Below, in pieces: positions 35,656 through 43,943 of a DNA stretch of 64,000 nucleotides. The DNA lies in contig CAWDQZ010000016.1 in NCBI GenBank assembly GCA_963804595.1, forward strand, positions 1-64,000, in the 5' to 3' direction. The position numbers and the translations under genes are program-made. The notes under the pieces were generated by a model. The model searched no databases. It was not told the DNA's origin and worked only from the letters and a program-made list of their open reading frames with translations. The DNA is from DASUPK01 sp963804595. Its GTDB lineage: Bacteria > Actinomycetota > Thermoleophilia > Solirubrobacterales > 70-9. Position 1 is the first letter of the stretch, and every line of letters starts with the position of its first letter.

Positions 35656-36826
35656 TCGAGTCCGCCAGCTTGCTGGTGACCTCGTCCATGTCCTTGTCGC
35701 CGCGGCCAGAGAGCGTCAGAACGTCGTAGCCATCACCGCTTCCGCCCTCCCTGAGCAGCCAGGCGATCGCGTGGGACGGTTCGAGCGCCGGGATGATCCC
35801 CTCCAGCCGCGCCAGCTCGCGGAAGGCGCTGAGCGCATCGGCGTCGGTGGAGGTGTCGTAGACGGCTCGGCCGGAGTCCCGCAGATGGGCATGCTCCGGC
35901 CCTACACCGGGATAGTCGAGGCCGGCGGAGACCGAATGCGCCTCCAGGATCTGGCCCTGCTCGTCCTCGAGCACCGCGGAGAAGGCGCCGTGGAGCACGC
36001 CCGTGCCGCCCGCGGCCAGTGAGGCTCCGTGATGGCGTGTCTCGAGGCCTTCTCCCCCGGCCTCGACCCCAATGAGCTCGACGGGATCGTCGAGGAAGGC
36101 ATAAAAGCTGCCGATCGCATTCGAGCCCCCTCCGACGCAGGCGATCACCCGCTGCGGCAGTGAGCCCTCGGTCTCGAGAGCCTGCGAGCGTGCCTCGTCG
36201 CCGATCACGCGCTGCAGGTCGCGGACCAACGCCGGGTACGGCGCCGGGCCGACGACCGATCCGATCACGTAGTGCGTGCTCTCGACCGAGGCAACCCAGT
36301 CGCGGATCGCTGCGCTGACCGCCTCCTTCAGCGTCCTGGCGCCCGCGTCGACGGGAATCACCTGGGCGCCGAGCAGCTTCATCCGCTCGACGTTCGGGGC
36401 CTGGCGGCGGATGTCCTCGGTTCCCATATAGACCGCGCACTCGAGTCCGAAGAGGGCGCATGCGGTCGCAGTCGCCACGCCGTGCTGTCCCGCGCCGGTC
36501 TCCGCGATCACCCTCGTCTTCCCCATGCGGCGCGCGAGCAGAGCCTGCCCGACGGCGTTGTTGATCTTGTGTGCTCCCGTATGCGCCAGGTCCTCGCGCT
36601 TCAGGTAGACGCGGCGGCCGACCCGATCCGAGAGGCGCTCGGCGAGGTAGAGCGGCGTCGGGCGACCGACGAAGTCCCGCATCAGGACGGCCAGCTCCGA
36701 CTGAAACGCGTGGTCTTCGCGGGCCTCGGCCCAGGCGGCGCTGAGCTCGTCGAGCGCCGCGATCAGCGTCTCGGGGACGAATCGGCCCCCGTAGGGGCCG
36801 AAGCGCTCCTCGACCGCGGGCATCAT
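35648..36826 (-). CDS. trpB: tryptophan synthase beta chain
   Basis: TrpB condenses indole with serine using pyridoxal phosphate. The 392-residue protein has FGPYGGRFVPETL at the start, the PLP lysine in REDLAHTGAHKINNA, ETGAGQHGVATA, and the phosphate loop CVGGGSNAIG. It overlaps trpF upstream (ATGA) and trpA downstream. Confidence 0.98.
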   Translation of the reverse strand: MMPAVEERFGPYGGRFVPETLIAALDELSAAWAEAREDHAFQSELAVLMRDFVGRPTPLYLAERLSDRVGRRVYLKREDLAHTGAHKINNAVGQALLARRMGKTRVIAETGAGQHGVATATACALFGLECAVYMGTEDIRRQAPNVERMKLLGAQVIPVDAGARTLKEAVSAAIRDWVASVESTHYVIGSVVGPAPYPALVRDLQRVIGDEARSQALETEGSLPQRVIACVGGGSNAIGSFYAFLDDPVELIGVEAGGEGLETRHHGASLAAGGTGVLHGAFSAVLEDEQGQILEAHSVSAGLDYPGVGPEHAHLRDSGRAVYDTSTDADALSAFRELARLEGIIPALEPSHAIAWLLREGGSGDGYDVLTLSGRGDKDMDEVTSKLADSSA

Positions 36827-37464
36827 CGCGCTCGAGAGGGCACCTGGACGCCCACCGCCTCCAGGAACGCGACCACCTTGGCGGGGTCCTTGCGACCCGG
36901 CTCAGCCTCAACTCCGCTGACGACGTCGACGACGTAGGGCTTGACGAAATCGATTGCCTCGGCGACGTTCTCGGCGTTCAGCCCGCCCGCCAGGATCATC
37001 GGCACCTTCGAGCGTCGCGTCGCGACCAGGTCCCAATCGAAGCTCTGACCGGTGCCGCCGTGGATCCCGTGCCAGTAGGCATCGAAGAGATGGAAGTCGG
37101 TGCGGAAAGTCTCGGCGGCCTGGACGTCCGCGGCGCTCCTGACACGCATCGCCTTGATCACCTTGGCGCCGGTCCGGCGACCGGCCTCGACGCAGAACGA
37201 GGGACCCTCCTCGCCGTGAAACTGGAGGAGAGTGAGGTTCTCACGCTCGGCGGCATCGATCACCTCCTCCAGCGTGGAGTTGACGAACACGCCTGCGATC
37301 TCGCAGCGCCGCTTCAGCGCCGCGCCGATCTCCTCCGCGATCTCAGGCTCGACGTAGCGTGGGCTGTCCGGGTGATGGATCAACCCGATCGCCCAGGCGC
37401 CGTGGCTCGCCGCGTGCTCCGCATCGGCGAGGTTCGTCATCCCGCAGACCTTGACCTTGGCCAT
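36823..37464 (-). CDS. trpF: phosphoribosylanthranilate isomerase
   Basis: The 213-residue TIM barrel catalyses the Amadori rearrangement in tryptophan synthesis. It begins AKVKVCGMTNLADAEHA, with the catalytic Cys in KVCGMT; the Asp general acid is in LFDAYW, and phosphate binding is at LAGGLNAENV and VVSGVEAEPG. The ATG at 37464 has TACCCT 6 bases upstream. It heads the trpF-trpB-trpA block, separate from trpC. Confidence 0.95.
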   Translation of the reverse strand: MAKVKVCGMTNLADAEHAASHGAWAIGLIHHPDSPRYVEPEIAEEIGAALKRRCEIAGVFVNSTLEEVIDAAERENLTLLQFHGEEGPSFCVEAGRRTGAKVIKAMRVRSAADVQAAETFRTDFHLFDAYWHGIHGGTGQSFDWDLVATRRSKVPMILAGGLNAENVAEAIDFVKPYVVDVVSGVEAEPGRKDPAKVVAFLEAVGVQVPSRAR

Positions 37465-37470
37465 GCGACA

Positions 37471-37476
37471 AGGGTA
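37471..37476 (-). promoter_or_regulatory. -10 element of trpF (leaderless)
   Basis: TACCCT on the minus strand lies 6 bases before the ATG of trpF. A divergent counterpart for the methyltransferase lies at 37520. Confidence 0.45.
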
Positions 37477-37519
37477 GGGACAGCAGCCGTTCCTCCCTGC
37501 GAGAGCCGCTGCCGCGGCG

Positions 37520-37525
37520 TAGGCT
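37520..37525 (+). promoter_or_regulatory. -10 element of the cyclopropane-synthase-like gene (leaderless)
   Basis: TAGGCT lies 7 bases before the ATG at 37533. With the trpF signal it forms a compact divergent promoter pair within 67 bases. Confidence 0.45.
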
Positions 37526-37532
37526 GCCGCCG

Positions 37533-38804
37533 ATGACCGCGATCGAGGGCGCCTGCAGGCGGTTGGCTCTCCGGGCTCTGGCGGGCATCCGCGGTGGACG
37601 GCTCGAACTGATCGAGCCCTCTGCATCGGACGGGTTGCGCTCACGCGCAGCCTCACAGAGGCGAATCAGCTTCGGCCCGCCCGACGCCGATCTCCGCGCC
37701 GCCGTCGAGATCCACTCCGCGCGCTTCTACCGGGCGATGCTCGGCGGAACCATCGGCCTCGGCGAGGCATACCGCGACGGCGTCTGGGACTGCGACGACC
37801 TGGTCTCGCTCGTCCGAATCGCGGCGCGCAACATGGGCTCCCTCGACCGCTGGCGTCGCCGCCTCTACCCCCTGCTCGCGCCGCTCCAGCGGACCCTCCG
37901 GCGAGTGCCGCGCAACAGCCGCCGTGCGGCTCGCCGGCACATCTCCACGCACTACGACCTCGGCAACGACCTCTTCGCGCTCTATCTCGACGAATCCATG
38001 ATGTATTCGTCGGCCATCTTCCCCGACCCGGACGCGACTCTCGCCGAAGCACAGACGCACCGCCTGGAACGGATCTGCCGGACACTCGAGCTCGGTCCCG
38101 AGGACCACCTGCTGGAGATCGGCACGGGCTGGGGAGCGATGGCGGCGTATGCGGCGAGCAACTGCGGCTGCCGCGTCACGACGACGACGATCTCTCGCGA
38201 GCAGCGCGAGGGTGCCCTGCGGCGGATCCAGGACGCGGGCGTCGAGGACCGGGTGACGGTGCTGCTCGACGATTACCGCGACCTGCGAGGCCGCTACACG
38301 AAGCTGGTCTCCCTCGAGATGATCGAGGCCGTCGGCTGGCAGTACTTCGATGCCTTCTTCCGCCGCTGCTCCGAGCTGCTCGAACCCGACGGCCTCTTCT
38401 TCCTGCAGGCGATCGTGATCGACGACCGCCTCTATGAGGTCGAGAAGGCGGCCCGGAGCTTCTCCAACACGCTGATCTTCCCGGGAGGCTGCCTGCCCTC
38501 GGTCGGGGTGATCGAGCGCTGCGTGGCGCGAGAGACCGATATGAGCATGGTCTGGCTGGAGGAGATCGGCGCGCATTACGCGCGCACGCTGGAGCTCTGG
38601 CGCGAGCGTTTCATCGCCAACACGGACCTGGCGGCCGAGCTCGGTTACGACGAGCCGTTCCGCCGGCTCTGGACGCTCTGGCTGGCGATGAGCGAGGCCG
38701 GTTTCCGGGAGCGCCGCCTCCGTGACGTGCAGGTGCTCTTTGCAAAGCCCGCTCGCTCGCTCGAGGCGGAGGCGCCCGCACGGACGACGGGTGTGATGGA
38801 GTAG
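37533..38804 (+). CDS. cyclopropane-fatty-acyl-phospholipid synthase family methyltransferase
   Basis: The 423-residue protein has the CFA synthase layout: an N-terminal helical domain, then THYDLGNDLFALYLDESMMYS, SAM motif LLEIGTGWGAMA, VTTTTISREQREGA, and SLEMIEAVGWQYFDAFF. It would methylate double bonds of membrane-lipid acyl chains to cyclopropane or methyl-branched products. It is followed by an SDR after 4 bases. Both are plus-strand genes inserted between the two trp blocks. Confidence 0.88.
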   Translation: MTAIEGACRRLALRALAGIRGGRLELIEPSASDGLRSRAASQRRISFGPPDADLRAAVEIHSARFYRAMLGGTIGLGEAYRDGVWDCDDLVSLVRIAARNMGSLDRWRRRLYPLLAPLQRTLRRVPRNSRRAARRHISTHYDLGNDLFALYLDESMMYSSAIFPDPDATLAEAQTHRLERICRTLELGPEDHLLEIGTGWGAMAAYAASNCGCRVTTTTISREQREGALRRIQDAGVEDRVTVLLDDYRDLRGRYTKLVSLEMIEAVGWQYFDAFFRRCSELLEPDGLFFLQAIVIDDRLYEVEKAARSFSNTLIFPGGCLPSVGVIERCVARETDMSMVWLEEIGAHYARTLELWRERFIANTDLAAELGYDEPFRRLWTLWLAMSEAGFRERRLRDVQVLFAKPARSLEAEAPARTTGVME

Positions 38805-38808
38805 GCCG

Positions 38809-39855
38809 ATGGCCGAGGGAGACGGCAAGACGGTCCTGGTCACCGGCGGGTCCGGATTCCTCGCCGGCTGGTGCATCGTCGAGCTGATCCGGCGCGGCTA
38901 CCGGGTCAGGACAACGATCCGAAATCCGGCCCGCGAGCCGGAGGTCCACGACGCCGTCGCCTCGCAAGTCGATCCCGGCCACCACCTCACCATCCATCAG
39001 GCCGACCTGCTCAGCGACGAGCACTGGGACAACGTGATCGACGGCTGCGACTACGTCCTCCATGTCGCCTCCCCCTTTCCGGCCAACCAGCCCAAGGATC
39101 CCGATGAGCTCATTCGCCCCGCTCGCGAGGGGACTATTCGCGTGGTCGGCAAGTCACTGGATCACGGGGTCGAGCGCGTGGTTGTCACCTCCTCGATCGC
39201 GGCGGTCAGGCTGGCGCGAGGCTCCGACAAACGGGTACTCGACGAGGACGACTGGACCGACCCCGACGAGGACGGCCTGACTCCGTACGTGCGCTCGAAG
39301 ACGATCGCCGAGCAGGCCGCGTGGGATTTGGCCAAAGAGCGGGGTGCCGAGGACCGGCTGGCCGTTGTCAACCCCGGCGCCATCATCGGCCCGCTGCTGC
39401 ACGACGACACTTCCTACTCGCTGCAGGCGATCGAGCGGCTGCTCAACGGCATGCCCGGCATGCCGCGGCTCGGGTTCAGCTTTGTAGACGTGCGGGATGT
39501 TGCGGACCTCGAGATCAGGGCGATGACCGCGCCGGAGGGTGGCGGCCAGCGGTTCATCGCCGTGACGAAGTTCCTCTGGCTCTCGGATGCCGGCGAGATC
39601 CTGCGCGAGCGGCTGGGCGAACGCGCATCGAAGGTGCCCACCCGGAAGATCCCGGACCTGCTGGTGCGGGGGATGGCGCTGTTCGACGGCGGCATCCGAT
39701 CGATCGTCGGCTCGCTCGGCAAGCGAGTAGAGCTCTCCTCCGATAAGGCTCGGAGTGAGCTCGGCTGGTCACCCCGACCGATCGAGGACACGATTGCAGA
39801 GACCGGCGAGAGCCTGATCGAGCACGACGTCGTTAGGACGCCCGCAGCGGCCTGA
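38809..39855 (+). CDS. NAD(P)-dependent SDR, dihydroflavonol-reductase-like
   Basis: The 348-residue extended SDR starts VLVTGGSGFLAGWCIVELIRRGYRVRTTIRNP, and its active-site Tyr-x3-Lys is YVRSKTIAEQ (about 165-174). It resembles bacterial aldehyde/ketone reductases related to dihydroflavonol 4-reductase. ATG at 38809 is preceded by GGAG and lies 4 bases after the methyltransferase stop, so they probably form an operon. Substrate unknown. Confidence 0.85.
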   Translation: MAEGDGKTVLVTGGSGFLAGWCIVELIRRGYRVRTTIRNPAREPEVHDAVASQVDPGHHLTIHQADLLSDEHWDNVIDGCDYVLHVASPFPANQPKDPDELIRPAREGTIRVVGKSLDHGVERVVVTSSIAAVRLARGSDKRVLDEDDWTDPDEDGLTPYVRSKTIAEQAAWDLAKERGAEDRLAVVNPGAIIGPLLHDDTSYSLQAIERLLNGMPGMPRLGFSFVDVRDVADLEIRAMTAPEGGGQRFIAVTKFLWLSDAGEILRERLGERASKVPTRKIPDLLVRGMALFDGGIRSIVGSLGKRVELSSDKARSELGWSPRPIEDTIAETGESLIEHDVVRTPAAA

Positions 39856-39983
39856 GAGCGAGCCAAGCCGCGCGTCAGTTGCTTTCAGCCCGGAGCGCCA
39901 GCACCGCCGACAGTAGTCCACGACAGCCCGGTCGCTCCGGGTCTTGGCGCGTAATCGGCCATGCGACTGATCTGCGGACTGCT

Positions 39984-40093
39984 GCGAACGTCCCGGGTTT
40001 TGCCCTATCCGGGGCATCGCCGGACGTTCACGATGCGGGCCCGCAGTGAACGTCCGCGAGTAACCCCCATATGGACGACTCTGGGACGTTCGC
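39984..40093. repeat. nested inverted-repeat element with four GAACGTCC cores
   Basis: Outer arms GCGAACGTCCC (39984-39994) and GGGACGTTCGC (40083-40093) are perfect inverted repeats. Inner arms CGGACGTTCAC (40021-40031) and GTGAACGTCCG (40046-40056) are also perfect, and both pairs share the same centre (40038.5). The central 14 bases include TGCGGGCCCGCA. The spacer between outer and inner arms is only partly symmetric. It could be a REP/MITE-like element, a structured RNA or an operator cluster; function unknown. Confidence 0.6.
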
Positions 40094-40164
40094 GCCACTT
40101 GGGGCGAGGAGAAACGCTCGGAGAGAACCGCTGCTCGCCATGCAGAGCGGTGATTTGTCAGGCA

Positions 40165-40178
40165 GGCGCCGAAGCGCC
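40165..40178 (-). terminator. hairpin with TTCG loop just after htrA
   Basis: On the minus strand GGCGC-TTCG-GCGCC begins 9 bases after the HtrA stop. The 5-bp GC stem with a stable UUCG tetraloop fits a terminator or 3'-end hairpin, but no clear U-run follows. Confidence 0.4.
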
Positions 40179-40186
40179 AGCCCTGG

Positions 40187-41395
40187 CTACGGCGTGGTGC
40201 CGGAGCTCGAGTCCTGGGCGTGCGCGGGACGGTCGCCGAGCGTCACGGTGACGTCCTTCTGCTGACCGTCCCTCCAGACCGTCAGCGTGATCTCGTCGCC
40301 CGGCTTCTTGCCGTTCACCGCCGAGATCACTTCGTCCATGCCGGTGATCTGCTTGCCGTCGACCTTGGTGATGATGTCGCCGCCGATCGGCACGGTCTGG
40401 CCGCCGATCGTCGCCTGACCCGTCGCGCCCTTGATTCCGGCGTCATCAGCGGGACCGCCGCTCAGCACCTGCTCGACCAGCACACCCTGCTGCACCGGCA
40501 GGTTGAGGGCCTGGGCGACGCTGGGAGTGATGTCGCCGCCGCTGATCCCGAGATAGGCGCGCTGGACCTGACCGCCGTTCTCGAGCTGGGAGGCGACGTC
40601 GGCCGCAGTCTTGATCGGGACGGCGAAGCCGACGCCCTCATTGCCGCCGCTCTGGCTCTCGATCTGGGAGTTGATCCCGATCACCTGCCCGGCGCCGTCG
40701 ATCAGCGGACCGCCGGAGTTGCCGGGGTTGATCGCAGCATCGGTCTGGATGACGTCGCTGATGGAGAAGCCGTTGGGCGCCTGGATCTGGCGCTGGAGCG
40801 CCGAGACGATGCCCGTCGTAACGGTCCGGTCGAGGCCGAACGGGTTGCCGATCGCGACGACCGGGTCACCGACCTGCGCCTTCGTCGAGTCGCCGAGCGG
40901 CAGTGGGGTTGCCCCCTCGGTGTTGTCGACCTTGAGCAGCGCGATGTCGGTGGACGGATCGGTCCCGACGATCTGTGCCTGCTGCGTGGCGCCGTCCCCA
41001 AGCTGCACGTCGACGCGCTTGGCCCCATCGACGACGTGGGCGTTGGTGAGGATGTGCCCATCGTGGTCGATCAGGAAGCCAGAGCCTGTGGCGGTGCTCT
41101 GCTGCTGCTGTGGCATACCGAAGGGGGACTGGGTCTGCTGGACGATCTGCGAGCTGATGAAGGCAACGCCATTCGCGTCACGCTGGTAGATGTCGTGGAC
41201 CGTGAGGCCCTTGCTCGACGAATCGCTCGCGGGCTTTGCGAGAGCAGCGGGTGCGACGACGCCGGTCGAGGAGGAGTTGTCGCTCGTGTCGACGACCCCG
41301 GCCTGGATCAGAATGAGGCCGAAGATCAGGACGACGAGTCCGCCCGCGACGGCGGATCCAAAGGTGGTGGAGAAGAATCTCTTGACGCCCTGCAC
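40187..41395 (-). CDS. HtrA-like membrane-anchored serine protease with PDZ domain
   Basis: The 402-residue protein has one N-terminal transmembrane anchor (about 13-33), a Ser/Thr linker, a trypsin-like protease domain and a C-terminal PDZ domain (about 300-390). The triad is visible: His in LTNAHVVDGA, Asp in TDIALLKVD and Ser in NPGNSGGPL. It acts outside the membrane in protein quality control. The start is GTG at 41395. It follows trpC by 95 bases on the same strand but probably has its own promoter. Confidence 0.92.
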   Translation of the reverse strand: MQGVKRFFSTTFGSAVAGGLVVLIFGLILIQAGVVDTSDNSSSTGVVAPAALAKPASDSSSKGLTVHDIYQRDANGVAFISSQIVQQTQSPFGMPQQQQSTATGSGFLIDHDGHILTNAHVVDGAKRVDVQLGDGATQQAQIVGTDPSTDIALLKVDNTEGATPLPLGDSTKAQVGDPVVAIGNPFGLDRTVTTGIVSALQRQIQAPNGFSISDVIQTDAAINPGNSGGPLIDGAGQVIGINSQIESQSGGNEGVGFAVPIKTAADVASQLENGGQVQRAYLGISGGDITPSVAQALNLPVQQGVLVEQVLSGGPADDAGIKGATGQATIGGQTVPIGGDIITKVDGKQITGMDEVISAVNGKKPGDEITLTVWRDGQQKDVTVTLGDRPAHAQDSSSGTTP

Positions 41396-41490
41396 AGGAG
41401 GCAGTGTCAGCGCAGGCGCTTAATCGTCTCTAAGCCGCGACTACCGGTTCGATAAGAGATCCGGTTGCCGGACGGCCGGCCAGGGAGCGC

Positions 41491-42291
41491 CTAGAGGAAG
41501 TGCTCGCGGGTTGATTCCTCATCGGCGGTCAGCTCCCTCACCTTCGCCGCTGGGTCCTCGGCCCTCATCAGGGCCTCGCCGATCAGGACCGCGTCCACGC
41601 CCACATCGTCGAGCTCGCGCAGGATGGCCCGATCCGAGATTCCGCTCTCGGAAACCACGGTCTTGCCCGCAGGGACATCGGTGATCAGCTCGAAGGTCGT
41701 GTCCACGTCGACGCTCATGTCGTCGAGATTCCGGTTGTTGATTCCGATCACCTGCGCGTCGGCCGTGAGCGCGGTCTCGAGCTCGGACTCCCTGTGGACC
41801 TCCACGAGGCAATCGAGATCGAGACCCCGCGCCGCGCTGTAGAGCTCGCCGAGTCTGCCGAGATCGAGCGCGGCGACGATCAGCAGGATGGCGTCCGCGC
41901 CGGCAACCGCTGCCTCGTACAGCTGATAGCGGTCGACGATGAAGTCCTTCTGCAGGACCGGGAGCTCGCAGGCTCGATGGGCCTCGCGGAGGTCGTCCAG
42001 TGACCCGCCGAAGTGGGACTCGTCGGTGAGCACCGAGAGGGCGGCCGCACCACCCTCCTCGTACGCTCGCGCGAGCTCCGCCGGGTCGGCATCCCGGATC
42101 TCGCCGGCGCTCGGGGAGCGGCGCTTGAACTCGGCGATCACCGAGAGCCCGGGCCTGGTGAGCGCCTCGCCGAACGGTCGCTGCTCGGGACGGTCGCCCA
42201 GCCGGCTCTCCAGGTCCTGCAGGGGGACCTGAGCGCGTCGCCGCTCCACGCCTGCCCGCGCGGCCCCGACCAGCTCTTCGATCATGCCCAT
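41491..42291 (-). CDS. trpC: indole-3-glycerol phosphate synthase
   Basis: TrpC closes the indole ring from CdRP. The 266-residue TIM barrel has VIAEFKRRSPSAGEI (catalytic Lys), LPVLQKDFIVDRYQLYEA, VIGINNRNLDDMSVD and VSESGISDRA. ATG at 42291 lies 15 bases after trpD. It is the last trp gene of the hisIE-trpEGDC block. Confidence 0.97.
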   Translation of the reverse strand: MGMIEELVGAARAGVERRRAQVPLQDLESRLGDRPEQRPFGEALTRPGLSVIAEFKRRSPSAGEIRDADPAELARAYEEGGAAALSVLTDESHFGGSLDDLREAHRACELPVLQKDFIVDRYQLYEAAVAGADAILLIVAALDLGRLGELYSAARGLDLDCLVEVHRESELETALTADAQVIGINNRNLDDMSVDVDTTFELITDVPAGKTVVSESGISDRAILRELDDVGVDAVLIGEALMRAEDPAAKVRELTADEESTREHFL

Positions 42292-42306
42292 CTCGTCGGC
42301 TGAACC

Positions 42307-43341
42307 CTAGCTCGCGCCCGAGAGCTCGCGGGAGCGGGCCACCAGCCGCTCGAGCACCTGGCGCGCGGTGCCCGAGTCGACCGCCTCGGTCGCCCTGGCG
42401 ACGCCCTGGGCGAGGTCCGGGGCGCCGCCGGCGACATAGATCGCGGCCCCGGCGTTCAGCAGAGAGACATCGCGGGCGGGCCCGGGCTCACCCGCGAACA
42501 CCGATTCGACGACGGCGGCGTTGTCGGCCGGCTCCCCACCCGGGATCGCCTCGAGCGGCGCGGCCTCGAAACCCAGGTCCGCGGGCTCGACGAACCATTC
42601 CTCGGTTCCCCCGTCCGCGACCTCGATCACCCTCGTCCGCGAGGCGACGCTGAGCTCGTCGATGCCGTCATCGGCCGAGACGACCAGCGCCCGGGCGGTG
42701 CCGAGCTGCAGGAGGGCGTCGGCGATGATCTCCTGGTAGGCGCGATCGGAGACGCCGAGCAGGTGGGCCGTCGCTCCGGCGGGGTTGGTGAGGGGGCCGA
42801 GGAAGTTGAAGATCGTCCGCACGGCAAGCTCCTTACGAACCGGGACGACGTGCGCCATCGCCTGGTGGTGCTTCGGCGCGAACATGAAGCCGAAGCCGAT
42901 CTCCTCGATGCAGGTGGCGACCTCGGCTGGGGAGAGCTCGATATCGACGCCCAGGGCCTCGAGGACGTCGGCGGAGCCGGACCTGCTGGTCGCCGAGCGG
43001 TTGCCGTGCTTGGCCACCTTGCATCCCGCCCCGGCCGCGATCAGCGCCGCGGTCGTCGAGATGTTGAAGGTCGTCGGGCCGCCTCCAGTGCCGGCCGTGT
43101 CGACCAGGTCGGGCTCGTCGATCTCGACGTGCGCGGCGAGTGACCGCATCGTGCGGGCGAGACCGACCAGCTCGGAGACGGTCTCACCCTTGGCACGCAG
43201 GGAGATCAGGAAGGCGGCCGTCTGGACCTCGCTCGCCCTGCCCTCCATGATCTCCGCGAGGGCTGCGGAGGTGTGGTCGGCGGTCAAATGCGTCCCGGCA
43301 CAGATCTCGTCGATCGCGCGGGTGAGGATGTCGTTGGGCAC
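42307..43341 (-). CDS. trpD: anthranilate phosphoribosyltransferase
   Basis: TrpD attaches PRPP to anthranilate. The 344-residue protein shows the family motifs DTAGTGGGPTTFNISTTAA (PRPP site), KHGNRSATSRSGSADVLEALG and FAPKHHQAMAHVVPVRKEL. Start GTG at 43341, 11 bases after trpG. Confidence 0.97.
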   Translation of the reverse strand: MPNDILTRAIDEICAGTHLTADHTSAALAEIMEGRASEVQTAAFLISLRAKGETVSELVGLARTMRSLAAHVEIDEPDLVDTAGTGGGPTTFNISTTAALIAAGAGCKVAKHGNRSATSRSGSADVLEALGVDIELSPAEVATCIEEIGFGFMFAPKHHQAMAHVVPVRKELAVRTIFNFLGPLTNPAGATAHLLGVSDRAYQEIIADALLQLGTARALVVSADDGIDELSVASRTRVIEVADGGTEEWFVEPADLGFEAAPLEAIPGGEPADNAAVVESVFAGEPGPARDVSLLNAGAAIYVAGGAPDLAQGVARATEAVDSGTARQVLERLVARSRELSGAS

Positions 43342-43352
43342 CTCGGAATACC

Positions 43353-43943
43353 CTAGGCGCCGAGGAAGTTGGCCAGCAGCCGCTTGCCCTGCGGGGTGAG
43401 GACCGACTCGGGGTGGAACTGGACTCCCTCCGCCGGGAGATCACGGTGCCGGACGCCCATCACCACGTCGTCGTAGGTGGATGTCACCTCGAGCTCATCG
43501 GGCAGATCGGGAGCCGCGATCAGCGAGTGGTACCGCCCCGCGACCAGGGGGTTAGACAGCCCCTCGTAGATCGTCTTTCCGTCGTGGCGTATCTCGGCGT
43601 CCTTGCCGTGGATCGGATCTCCGCGGACCACCTTGCCGCCGAACGCCTCGACCATCGACTGGTGGCCCAGGCAAACGCCCAGGACCGGCGTACCGGCCTC
43701 GGCGAAGGAGCGGACCGCCTCGACCGAGACGCCCGCCTCCTTCGGGGTGCACGGCCCCGGGGATACCACCAGACGGTCGGGCTTCAGGTCCAGGAGCTCG
43801 TCGACGGTCGCCTTGTCGTTGCGGACCACCCCGACCTCGGCGCCCAGCTCGCCCAGGTACTGGACCAGGTTGTAGGTGAAGGAGTCGTAGTTGTCGATGA
43901 CGAGGACGCTCACTCCACGATGCTGTTCGCGCTCCGCGCTCAC
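43353..43943 (-). CDS. trpG: anthranilate synthase component II (glutamine amidotransferase)
   Basis: TrpG supplies ammonia to TrpE. The class I amidotransferase triad is visible: Cys in GVCLGHQSM, and His and Glu in GVQFHPES. I chose GTG at 43943, which overlaps the trpE stop as GTGA and has GGAG 5 bases upstream. GTG at 43913, just before the conserved VLVIDNYDSF, is an alternative that would give 186 residues. It might also serve p-aminobenzoate synthesis (PabA). Confidence 0.93.
   Translation of the reverse strand: MSAEREQHRGVSVLVIDNYDSFTYNLVQYLGELGAEVGVVRNDKATVDELLDLKPDRLVVSPGPCTPKEAGVSVEAVRSFAEAGTPVLGVCLGHQSMVEAFGGKVVRGDPIHGKDAEIRHDGKTIYEGLSNPLVAGRYHSLIAAPDLPDELEVTSTYDDVVMGVRHRDLPAEGVQFHPESVLTPQGKRLLANFLGA

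Larger units (their letters stand above)
39856..40186. other. 331-bp convergent intergenic region without a gene
   Basis: The region lies between the SDR stop and the HtrA stop. Short open frames here lack homology features. It holds a 110-bp nested palindrome (39984-40093) and a probable HtrA terminator (40165-40178); the remaining bases show nothing I recognise. Confidence 0.7.
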
